Assembly: GCA_003254905.1 (NCBI GenBank)
Contig: QANU01015556.1
Location: 1 to 64,000 of the forward strand
Length of the DNA: 64,000 bases
Reading direction: 5' to 3'
Origin: Nissolia schottii
Taxonomy: Eukaryota > Streptophyta > Magnoliopsida > Fabales > Fabaceae
Positions 46,910-56,686 of the stretch are shown here, one piece after another (positions within the stretch are counted from its first letter, which is position 1; the number at the start of each line of letters is the position of its first letter). The notes below the pieces were generated by a model. The model worked only from the letters and a program-made list of their open reading frames with translations. It was not told the origin of the DNA and searched no databases. The position numbers were made by a program, and so were the translations under genes.

Positions 46910-47543
46910 TGTAACAACCCGATTTTCCTTAGGGAGGTCTTAGGCACGATCTACAACTTTGACTAGGTAAAAAGTGCAAAGTAACCCGAATTAGGGTCAG
47001 AGAAAATTTAATTATGAAGCCAGTCCCCTTTAAAATTGGAAGAAATTAGGAGCTTGTGACCCCGCTAAGCCCCGGAAGGCCGTGCTCAATTTTGGGTACA
47101 AACGGGAATCCGGTCAGGCCCCAAAGTGATCTGCGAAGGAATATCGGGCAGAAACAAGTTCCCCGATATCTGGTTTCAGACGCCATCCTGGCCGGGAAAA
47201 TTTATAAGTCGTGAATATATAATTTAGGATATTTTTGGGGACTCGTGTGTGGACCCGGAGCAGTTAGAAATAATTAATGGAACAAGGGCTAGGATAAGTA
47301 AAGCAACTATAATAAAGTAATAATATAATAATAATTAATTAATAATTAAATAAATAATTAGGTGCAGCAGGGGGCCACGGCTATAAATGCCCCCTGTGTG
47401 CAAACCGCAGAGCATTTATGAAGCTCTGCTGTTTCTTCAAATTTTCACTTTTCTAGTATCGTTCGAGCACATCACAAGAGCGCTACTGGACTTCCGAAAA
47501 TTTCTTGGAGCATACCATTGTAACAAGGATTTTCTCCATCTTC
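46910..47543 (+). mobile_element. Chromovirus LTR (family 3 relative), left part
   Basis: Starts TGTAACAACCCGATTTTCC. About 634 bp in, it is interrupted by the TGTAATAACCCG start of another LTR. The matching right part begins at about 51,465; spacing agrees with the intact family 3 solo LTR, where the 'gctgctggatg' region lies about 650-700 bp from the start. Confidence 0.7.
47369..47395 (+). promoter_or_regulatory. TATA box within a GC-stem hairpin
   Basis: AGGGGGC and GCCCCCT form a perfect 7-bp stem (8 bp with the next pair) around a loop containing CTATAAAT. Likely LTR promoter. A comparable hairpin, CCCTGCC/GGCAGGG, precedes the TA tract in the family 3 LTR near 32,744. Confidence 0.55.
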
Positions 47544-48735
47544 TGTAATAACCCGACTTTTTCCCTTCAGTTAAAATGCTATTTAGGGAAGAATTAAAAA
47601 TATAATAATAAGGAAAAGGTGAAATAAAAATGAAATAAAATTTAAATATTAATTTTATCTCTGTAATATTAGTTAAAAATAATTCTTTGACGATCTCGTG
47701 ACGTCCGGTAACGTTTGGATCAAAATTAGGGTTTTATTATAATTTCTTTACGACTCACAGGAGTCTGTAAAATGTATTAATATGAAATTAAATGCACGGA
47801 TATGTCAACTAAGATTTAAGTATTAACAAGGATAATTAATAGGTCACAACGGTGTGTCCGGAATATTTTTAGGACGTCCGGACATAAATAATTAATGAAC
47901 AAACATGACCTAAAATACACTAAGGGTAAAATTGGAAAATAAATTATGACCCAAGGCCACTAAACCTACGGCCAGCCTTCCCAAACCCGAACACACACAC
48001 ACAAACACTCTAAACCTATTTCATTTCTTCTTCCTAAGTTCTAAGTCTTCAAGCTCCATAATCATCAAAGTTCAACCATCATTCTTTGTTCTCATCATCA
48101 TCAATCACTCTCAAATTCATCAAGAAGACAAGTTAGTCTCAAGATTAAGAGTTTCTCTTCAAGAGGAAGCAAGAACATCAAGTTTCAAAACCCTAAACTC
48201 CATAACCTAGGTTTTGTTCTTTCTTGGCAAGAAAAGTTCAAGGAAGCAAGGAAAGCTTCAAGTCCATCTTTTCCATCATTCTAATTCATTTCTAAGCACC
48301 TAAGGAAGATAATCAAGAGTAGTTGGTGAGTTTTCATCCCTTGGTGACTAGCCAAGCTTCCATAACCTATGTTACCCTAATTATGTTAAGAATTTCATTT
48401 TAGGTCAAGAAGGCTCAAGCAAGCAAGCAAGGCTTGATTCCATCTTTCCTCAAGCATCAAGAAGCTATTTAGGAAGTGGGTAACTCTAGTTCCTCACCTC
48501 TTTGATGGTGGATGATGTTTATGTGATTTGGTGTATGATTGATGATGCTTGATTATGTGAACATATATGCTAGAATTGATGCTAGGCTTAGGAAGACAAT
48601 TCTGAAGGGTCTTGTGACTTGGATTAGATAGGATTATTGTGTTGAAATTATGTATGAAACTCAAGCAGGTGCCATGGGAAGCAAAGGGGAGAGAATGGAA
48701 GAGATGAGCAATTCGGTTTTCATGTCTCGCACAGG

Positions 48736-48946
48736 GGCCGCTGAGCGGGGTCTCAGGCACCGCTGAGCGAGACAAGGCTTAAGTGAAAAGTTAAAAAGAT
48801 ATTTTTAAGTAAGGCGGTGGATGAAAACTCGAGAAAGTTTCAGCCACTGAGCGATGAGGTCAGTACCACTGAGCGATACAACCTCTATCGTTGAGCGCAG
48901 AGACTCAAACCGCTGAGTGAACATTAGTTTTCGCTGAGCGGCTTGA
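48736..48946. repeat. CCGCTGAGCGG palindrome array in LTR family 1
   Basis: About seven copies, some degenerate (CCACTGAGCGA, CGTTGAGCGC, CCGCTGAGTGA, CGCTGAGCGG), about 1.2 kb from the LTR start. Confidence 0.8.
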
Positions 48947-49214
48947 GACTAGAGAAAGCTGATGGCACCCTCTTGAGGCTCATAGATTAGTGTTTGATGC
49001 TGTATCTGTGATCGTTAGTTGAATTGTGTGAATGTAGATGCTATACGTGAAGGAAATGTATTAAGCATGTATATGGTATGTAATCTGTGATGATATCTGT
49101 AGCATTTCATGCATTCATGACACACTTAGTTAAAGACATGATAATTAACTCTGAGATAAGTAAAGATGGTGAAATGAACCATAGGGAAACCAGTATGCCA
49201 TGCTGCAGGTACCA

Positions 49215-49355
49215 TTAATGCTGCTGAAAAAGGGCCAATGCCCAATGCTGCTGAACCAGGGCCAATGCCCAATGCTGCTGAAACATGGCTATATGCCACA
49301 TGCTGAAAAGGGCTAAATGCCCAATACTGAAAAGGCTATATGCCCATGCTGAAAA
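49215..49355 (+). repeat. Imperfect ~30-bp tandem repeat in LTR
   Basis: AATGCTGCTGAA(C/A) plus GGGCCAATGCCC repeated several times, decaying to 'gctgaaaaggctatatgccc'. Confidence 0.8.
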
Positions 49356-50660
49356 GGCCGTGATCACGTGAGCCACTATGATCCCACTTCAGGAGGTCGA
49401 GGCATCCTGAATGTGGAAGCCCGCCACAGGTGGTGTCGAGATGGCATACCTGGAGGTGTGCGGTTACCACGCCTATGCATTGTCGAAAGGGGGCAAGCTT
49501 AGGTGGGGGTACAATATCCGCCCACTGTCGAGGGGTCCCGAGGGGGCACACGGCAGGTGGAAGCCCACCGCAGTAAGGTCTGGACAGTGTCGGCCTATAC
49601 TGAGGGTGTGAGGTTATTCCGTCATACTAGTGTCAACAGAGGACATTACTATGGTGGGAATAACACCTATTCTGTTATGCTGTTATATTCTGTTATGCTG
49701 TTACATTCTGTTAGACATGTCATTCTGATAATTCTGTCATGTTTATGCTGCTGACTATGCTACACATATTCTGCTGATTCTGTTATGTTTACTCTGGATG
49801 ACTATGTGATGCATATTTTGATGATTTTGTTATGCTGAATGTACTCTGAATGTATTCTGTTATGTAGTTGATTACTTGAATATATAGTCTGCTGTTATGC
49901 CGTACCGTCAAGAGCACGCTCGAGACGGTTTACACGAGATATTAATCAGCACGAGAATGTAGTAAGCAAGAGTAGTTCCCATGTCACATATTAATGCAAA
50001 TAAAGCCGTTCAGATAGGCCAGATAATAAATGGTAGGGACTTTAGTATGTATGTTCACTAGAGATCTCTGAGCGGCCTGAAGTCCGACATAATCTGATAT
50101 ACGACTCAGGAACTAAGGTTATTCCCACTGAGAACCTACCGTTCTCATCCCCCACTGTTTTATGACTTCAGGTACAGAAGATGATGAATCTTATTTTGAG
50201 GATGCAGAAGAGCCGCCAGCTGAGCCATGAGCGGCTAGGAGATAGATAGATGTTTACATTTTGCCAAGGGCTTACTGAGTAGCATTCCAGTAGTCCTTGT
50301 ATTTTGATGTGATGTATTCTGACTTATGTATTCAGTATTACAGTTTATGTGTATGTGATGTATATTGTACTTACTATGTATACAATGATGTGACTTTGTA
50401 TGGTGGACCCACTGGATGTATATTACAGATGCTAATTATGATAATGTTATCCGCTTTGTTATATTTGTTTTATTCCAACGCATGGCTCTATTTTAGTATT
50501 GATGTGATACAAGCAAAAGTTTAAAATGGGTCCTTATTTTCTTGAGCAACGATTATTTTCAAAAGATAACTATGGACTAAGGTATTCCGACCAAGTAGAC
50601 AACAACCTAGTGAGCTTTGTTTACTACGTACGGGTAAACAGTTAGCTAGGGTGTTTCATT

Positions 50661-50672
50661 TGGTATCAGAGC
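50661..50672 (+). promoter_or_regulatory. Primer-binding site, chromovirus family 1
   Basis: TGGTATCAGAGC, two bases after the LTR end; initiator-Met tRNA type. Confidence 0.92.
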
Positions 50673-50827
50673 AGTTTGGTCCAAAAGAGCCTGAGGACTG
50701 AGCTGCACTATGCTTTCGGGCATGATTACGGTGTATGTTTCAGCTAAGTGGTATGTGCTAAGTTCCTGTGTACTTGCCTTTCTTGAGACTGATCACCTCG
50801 AAACTGTGCAGGTACGACATATTAGAT

Positions 50828-51463
50828 ATGCCACCCCGCAGAGACCCTACACAGCGTACTCCGGAGTCCCCAGAACTTGCAGATGTTCTGCGGGAGATAG
50901 CCCAGGCTACGGCGTTGATGGCTGCTTCCAATGCCCAACGCAACACGCCTCCGACAGCTCAGGAGCTGGAAGCCACGAAGTACCGGGATTTTTCACGCGC
51001 CAATCCACCAGTATTTGAAGGCGTGATGGATCCTGAGTTGGTTCATGGCTGGCTTAGGAAATTGGAGCAGATCTTTGAAGATATCCCGTGCACGGAGCAA
51101 CAGAAGGTCAAGTTTGCTTCCCGGAAGCTAGAGGGAGCAGCGGGCGAATGGTGGGATACAACCAAGCCCCAGTTTGAGCGAGATGTGGATCCGGTGACAT
51201 GGAACAGGTTCAAGGAGGTGTTCTTGGACAAATATTTCCCACAGGAGTTGCAGGATAGAAAAGAGGCAGAATTCATGGAGCTGAAACAGGGATCGATGAC
51301 AGTGACCGAGTACACGGCGAAGTTTGAGAAACTTTGCCGATATTCACCGATGTACAGGATGAACCCAAGTGAAGGCTGGAAGTGCGCTAAATACCAGCCA
51401 GGTCTCAAACCTAAGTTGAAGGTATTTCTGAATGTGGCAGGCGTCCGGGATTATGCCACCTGA
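50828..51463 (+). pseudogene. Chromovirus gag, 3'-truncated
   Basis: Starts MPPRRDPTQRTPESPELADV at 50,828, about 155 bp after the PBS, and contains the Retrotrans_gag core (FEGVMDPELVHGWLRKLEQI, KVKFASRKLEGAAGEWWD, WNRFKEVFLDKYFPQELQDR, EFMELKQGSMTVTEYTAKFE). This is the capsid protein of Tekay-type elements. After VAGVRDYAT it stops at 51,463, where family 3-type LTR sequence begins; zinc knuckle, protease and pol are missing. A second ATG-initiated frame from 50,710 is a shadow. The frame is otherwise intact to the break. Confidence 0.9.
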
Positions 51464-51464
51464 A

Positions 51465-54266
51465 GCAATTACGTTTCATTGTTTCCTTTTCTTTGTTTCT
51501 TTGTTGCTCTTTTTCTTTCTTTGGTTGTCCGTTCGCGCACTGCTGCGATGCTGCCGGATGCTGGAAAAATAGCAGGATCATCATGGAAGTGCTCAGGGAA
51601 TTTTCCTCTTCACTTCTACCGTTTCCAAACTGGATTTGGAGGTGGGTAATCCTGACTTATTCATCTCCTTGATGAATTTTAGGTGTTATATGTATGATTT
51701 ATGAAAAACCAACGTCGTATATTTCATGTAAATTTGGAAAGTGGGTAAACCGACATAATCACTGTCTATGTGATTTAGGATGTATGATGATGACTGTGCT
51801 ATGATTGTGTTAGAATATGTTAGGTTTTAATTGCTAAGTGATGTTCTTGAATATGACAATTGATTATACTTGTATCTGGAAGTTTTTGTAGATCTGGATA
51901 TTGTTGGAATAATTGTTAGAAATAAGATTAGTATATGTTTATGAGAATATGAGTATGAAAGTATGTGGTTTTGCTAGATGAGATATGATGTTAGGATGGA
52001 TTTTATGTGACTTTGGATTTTATATATGTGGTTGATGATTGTCTGGATCCATTGGTGCTGTCTGTGGTTCCGTCAGAATTTAGGAACGCCTAAGACAGAA
52101 ATAGGCAGATGACACGATTTTAAAGGGACCTGTATGCTGAGAGTTTTGTCATGAAAAACTAACGTTATTTTTGGAGTCTACATTATATTTTTGGATTCTA
52201 CACAAAAAATTGAGTGGGGATGTCAAGTTTTATGATTTTTGGAGTCCCCGATGAATTTCTCAGCAAACAGGCAAAAAACGTGGTTTTTATAAAAAAGGCA
52301 AAATAGGAATTTCACGTGTTTGGACTGAAAAACTGGGTTTGTTTTTAGAAAATATGGGTTTAGAACTATCAAAAACCTAAAGGGCAAGTCTTGAGTCCAT
52401 CTGGTTTTTGAGAACAAAAATTCTAAAGAAAACAGGGCGTTTACGGGGGCGAAATAGTAATTTTGGAAAAAGGGACAAAACTGGAATTTCGTGCAGTAGG
52501 GTTCAGAATTTGGGTTTTTAGACATGAAACATGATCTTAGGGCTACCAAAAACCTTGGGGTAAGGTCTTGGACCTCTCCGATTTATGGTCGCTAATCTAT
52601 GACAAAAACCAAACGCATGTTTTGTTAGTTGTGGATTTACATTTGTTTATGTTCATGAAGAGGTTTAGCATGAAAATGTGTTCTCTATATGTGTTAAAAA
52701 TGATGATAGATGTTAGAAGAAACTCTCTTGAGATTGTATATGAGAAACCATGAAAAACATGGAAAATTGCAAGACTTAGACCTGAATTTCGTCAGGGTGG
52801 CGCTGAGCGGCTTGTGAGTGCGTCGAGCGGCCTTGAACGCTGAGCGGCCTAGGGCTTGCACTAAGTGTCCTGACTGAAGATTCAGAGTTCCATAATTTAA
52901 CGAAAAGCTTTCTAGACCACTTGCAATCATCCATGGGGTTGCTGAATGTTGTTAAGAATCAGTTTGAAATAATTAAGAGCTATATGATATAATACATGTT
53001 AGATGTTTATAATGATAGGAGATTATACGATGATTGTTTGATATGATGAAATAAATGATGAAGATGATGATACTAATGTGTATATGATTGCTTTAATATG
53101 ATGAATGAATATGATTGTTTTAAGATGATGAATGAATATGATTGCTTTAAGATGATGATGAATTGTGGTTATTAAATATGAATTGTTACATCAAAGATAG
53201 AACTGTGCACATGATGATGATGAGAGAAAACCCCCTCAAAAAGGGCCTAGGCTCAGTTTTTGGGGAAGGTCTTAGTCCTGGTCGAGTCCCAGGTCCGACC
53301 CCCAACGCCATCCCAGGGTGGTAACCTCGGTCGTGGTTGGCAATTTACTCATGGTCCAGACCATTCAGGTCCAGCGCTACCTGGTCGCCGCGATGCTGGC
53401 TGTAAGCGTGGTTATAGCCGTGTGGCCACCGCTATAAGGAACGAGGGCGAATATGCTTACAAGGCTAGCCTTGTAGAGCATACATATAAGTGGATGCCAG
53501 CTGAAGCTTATACCAGTTTTCAGAAAATGAGATTCTTGCAGTAGTATAGCTATGTGAACTATTTGATAGTATATGACTTAGGAGTTAAATTAGAGAACAG
53601 ATGACGTAGTTAATGAAATTATAGGTTCCCCAGTCACTTAGTAATATAGGTAAAGCTGCTCAGGCTTAGGATGGATATTAATAACTTGTAGGGATGTAAT
53701 ATAACTATAACACTTAGAGACCCCTGAGCAGCGGAATCATAATTGAGAGTAAAACGATCAGCGATGACAAAGGTTTTCCCACTAAGAACGCAGAATTCTC
53801 ACACCCGCTCCTTTATGGTTCTAGGTGAGCAAGACAGGATTTCAACTTGATGTACACAGCGGTGGCCTTGAAGACGATGAATCAAGGAATAGGATAGCAA
53901 GAAGTAGGCTAAGGATGTTACAATCCTTGTATTGTACTTCTATGAGAACTTATGTGTATGTATTAACTAAAATATTATCTATGTAAATGTTTGTGATGAT
54001 ATGCTGTGGGCCACTTGTTTGCTTATTGTTCGATGTTGTTATATTGGAACAATTATTTGTGTAGGATAAAGTTTTAACGCTTGCGTTATAAATTCGATCT
54101 GACACAAGGCTCATATTTTACAACCTACGTATAGAAAGAAAAAGTTTCAAAATGGTCCATATTTTCAAGTATAAGATAATTGTGAACCTTAAAGTAGGGG
54201 ATAAAAGTAATCCCAACCAAAGCAGATAACAACTTAGCAAGCAAGTTTACGACTTAAGCGTAGACT
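51465..54266 (+). mobile_element. Chromovirus LTR (family 3 relative), right part
   Basis: Aligns with 32,970-35,240: shared 'gctgc(g/t)atgctgc', 'ttccaaact(g/a)gattt', 'gtgggtaa', the closing 'aaaatggtccatattttc' and 'gcagataacaa'. The last ~20 bp (expected AGGGGTGTTACA) are missing at the junction with TPS DNA. Contains the 'caaaaacct' module (52,340-52,590) and a CGCTGAGCGG array (52,800-52,872). Confidence 0.8.
52800..52872. repeat. CGCTGAGCGG array
   Basis: CGCTGAGCGG, CGTCGAGCGG, CGCTGAGCGG and a degenerate CACTAAGTG copy within 73 bp. Confidence 0.7.
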
Positions 54267-54440
54267 AATTCCTCAAATTGCTATAATCCATTTACATTTC
54301 TCTAAGGTTAAGTTAAATAACTAAGTATCCCGTATTTATGAACCCCACGTATTCCAGCAATAGTTGCATACAGCTTTTTTTCAATCAATTTGGTTAGAAA
54401 ACAAATATTTTGTCAGAAAGATAAAAAGCCAGAGTCATAC

Positions 54441-54903
54441 TTCTTTTATGCAATAGTTAATGTTATATGCTCTTCCTTCCTTGGTTACTTCTTGTTCTGC
54501 TTCTTCATAAACCTTTAAGAGAGATCCATAAATTAATTTCATGTATTCTGGAAGATCATCTAAGCAGCTACTATCCCACCTGAATAGTAATCATTAAATA
54601 CTTTCATTTTCAATCACTCAAATTTTTATTCTAGAAAAGAAAAAAAAATAAAAGCAAAGAAAATTGATATCCATATTTATGATGTGCACCAACCTTTCGA
54701 CTGCCTTAGTGAAAAGTTCTAATTCATCAACTGTTCCATATGCATCATCGATGATTGATGCTATGGCAATTACTTTCATCAATATCTTTCTTGCTTGAGA
54801 ATATTGTGGCTCAAAATATACCCCCAAAATCCAGAAGCAACCTTCCACAATCCTATCTCGCGCAAAGGGTAGTTTTGTAGTGATGTTCAACTCCTTCCAC
54901 CAC
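54441..54903 (-). pseudogene. Terpene synthase exons 4 and 5, active-site motif damaged
   Basis: Exon 4 (54,903-54,694, 210 bp) lies between acceptor ccctttag and donor GTTGGT and reads [20 protein letters not shown], then [20 protein letters not shown] and [20 protein letters not shown], then [11 protein letters not shown]. Exon 5 (54,579-54,441, 139 bp, the canonical TPS length) reads RWDSSCLDDLPEYMKLIYGS through GRAYNINYCIKE, flanked by tattcag and GTATGA. The Arg codon is split across the intron in the correct phase. Class I TPS use DDxxD to bind Mg and prenyl diphosphate. Here DD(IYD)AYG has become DDAYG through a 9-bp deletion (exon 4 is 210 instead of 219 bp). Exons 1-3 and 6 are not found nearby; LTR fragments abut both sides. 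TPS-a/b type, non-functional. Confidence 0.92.
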
Positions 54904-54906
54904 CTA

Positions 54907-55012
54907 AAGGGAGGGAATAACGAAGGACTATAAGTATTCCCACCAAGTGAATAACAACCCTGTGAGCATTGCTTACTACCATGGAAGTGGGCAGTTAGCA
55001 GGGGTGTTACAC
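54907..55012 (+). mobile_element. LTR 3' end fragment
   Basis: 'ggactataagtattcccacc', then 'aagtgaataacaaccctgtg', then CAGGGGTGTTACA matches the last ~100 bp of the family 2 LTR (19,905-19,990). It butts against TPS intron 3 on the left and Reina gag on the right. Confidence 0.8.
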
Positions 55013-55847
55013 CAACTCCTAACCATAATGCCGACCAAGGGAAACTCAGAACCCCATTCATTAAGAAGTTGATGCCGGCTGAGATACAATTTAGGAAGGA
55101 ACAAGGGTTGTGTTTCACATGTGACGAAAAATATAATTTCAACCACAAATGTCCAAATAGGCATTTCATGATTATGCAAATGGAGGATAATTCAGAACCT
55201 GTGATAGCATTAGAGGGCCAGGAATAGAACTACAGTCCCACAATGCAGCAAGTGGAAAATGAAGAGGCGGCGGATTCAATTCAACAACTATCCATGAATG
55301 CTCTCAATAGAGATAAAGGAATCAAGGATATCCGCTTTACAGGTAGCATCAAAGGGACACCTGTTCAGGTGTTCATCAATGGAGGAAGTTCAGACAATTT
55401 CATACAACCAAGATTAGCCAAATTTCTTAAAGTAGAAGTGCTCCCAAAGCCTAAATGCAAGGTTATGGTGGGTAATAGTCAGATGTTGGAATCTAAAGGT
55501 TATATTCAAGACTTGGATCTCCAAGTCCAAGGGCAAACTCTACGCTTGCATGTCTACCTACTTGCGGTGGCAGGAGCAGAACTGGTGCTTGGAACATCAT
55601 GGTTAGCCAAATTGGGAGACCATGTGGTTAATTATACCATACCTAGGCTCCAATTTGTCTTGGAGGGGACAAGAATCGAAATTAAAGGAGAAAGGCGCAA
55701 CCAACACAACAGGCACAACTACACCAAATCAAAAGGCTGCATCAGACTAATGATATTGCTGAGGTGTTTACAATCCAATGCCACCATGCTAATTCTGATG
55801 CAGAGGAATGGCTTCCACTATTTCAAAGCATGGAACCAGAACTAGCA
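55013..55847 (+). pseudogene. Reina-type gag-protease fragment (copy 1)
   Basis: Homologous to 57,475-58,312 of the next element: gag zinc-knuckle region ([20 protein letters not shown]), then an aspartic protease-like domain. The position equivalent to FIDGGSSDNF in copy 2 is FINGGSSDNF here, so the presumed catalytic Asp is Asn. A TAG lies at 55,226-55,228, between the zinc knuckle and the frame opening at 55,243. It ends at a single N (55,848), after which chromodomain sequence begins; RT, RNase H and integrase are absent. Confidence 0.85.
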
Positions 55848-55848
55848 N

Positions 55849-56080
55849 TCCACCTTATTTACCATTGCCCCTGCTAACAACAGAAATCAGCCCTATCTTA
55901 CAACCTCAGGAAATTTTAGACCGGCGACACATACAACAAGGTTCCAGCAAGATAAAGGAAGTTCTTGTGCAATGGGAAGGTATGACAGCAGCAGAAGCAT
56001 CCTGGGAAAGATACGATAAGATAAAGAACAGTTATCCTCATTTCAACCTTGAGGACAAGGTTGTGTTTCAAGGGGGGAAA
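55849..56080 (+). pseudogene. Reina-type chromodomain tail (copy 1)
   Basis: The DNA appears identical by eye to 60,893-61,120: PPYLPLPLLTTEISPILQPQ, then ILDRRHIQQGSSKIKEVLVQ and WEGMTAAEASWERYDKIKNS, then the LEDKVVFQGG tail with purine tract CAAGGGGGGAAA. It directly follows the ambiguous base at 55,848. Confidence 0.85.
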
Positions 56081-56666
56081 TTGCAACGGCTAGGCAAGAC
56101 ATGGGAGGAATTAAGAATAAAGAGGAGGGCAAAGAAGGAAATATCAGCAAGTGCACTAAAGAAAGCAAGTGGCAATCAAATCAGAACGTGGAAACTGTGG
56201 GGAGGGATGGCCACGATTCAGTGATTGCACGAAGAGGGGACGTACGTAGGAGTGCTCGTGCGAGACGCAACAACTCTAAATGGGAAGGATTTGTCATGGG
56301 CAAGAGCATGAGTATAGTGAGTAAGCTTCCTCCTCTCTGAATCTCTCTCTCCACTCATCACCGACTTTGCTAACTTGTTATCGCACAGGTCTGTGCAATC
56401 GACAGCTCGACGACGACGTGCGTAACCGCGGACAACAGTCTTTTTTCCCTCTCGGGTGCGCTCGATTGGGAGGCTGTTGACGTTGGTGATCGGGAGCCGC
56501 TCATCCCTGTGCCTTGAAGTCTGGTTCGTGTTTCCCAAATTCGTGTTTTGGTGCTCTATTCTTTTAACTCTGTTCTTGAGGATTAGGAGTTGTAATGGGG
56601 TTGTCTTTTGAACTTGTTGAACTGGGATAGTGTTTTTTCTCCGTTATTAGTTTTCACGTTATTACA
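56081..56666 (+). mobile_element. Reina-type LTR (5' LTR of copy 2, 3' LTR of copy 1)
   Basis: The right end GTTATTACA at 56,666 precedes ATTGGTGCTTTCATCCCG, the PBS position of this lineage. The left end is placed after the purine tract (TGCAACGGC) and is uncertain, because coding-like frames continue into it. Shared by two elements in a row, implying tandem arrangement by unequal recombination or assembly. Confidence 0.5.
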
Positions 56667-56686
56667 ATTGGTGCTTTCATCCCGCC

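Larger units (their letters stand above)
47544..50658 (+). mobile_element. Chromovirus 5' LTR, family 1
   Basis: Starts TGTAATAACCCGACTTTTTC and ends AGCTAGGGTGTTTCA (3115 bp), followed by PBS. Contains a C/T-rich leader (about 48,000-48,480), a CCGCTGAGCGG array (48,736-48,946), imperfect 'aatgctgctgaa' tandem repeats (49,215-49,355) and the common 3' end. Close relative, in opposite orientation, of 13,863-16,708. Confidence 0.93.

Noticed and set aside
50710-51018. 102-residue plus-strand frame overlapping gag
   Set aside because: Out-of-frame shadow of the gag frame starting at 50,828.
53260-53544. 94-residue plus-strand frame
   Set aside because: Lies in the family 3-type LTR; no protein features and matches LTR structure.
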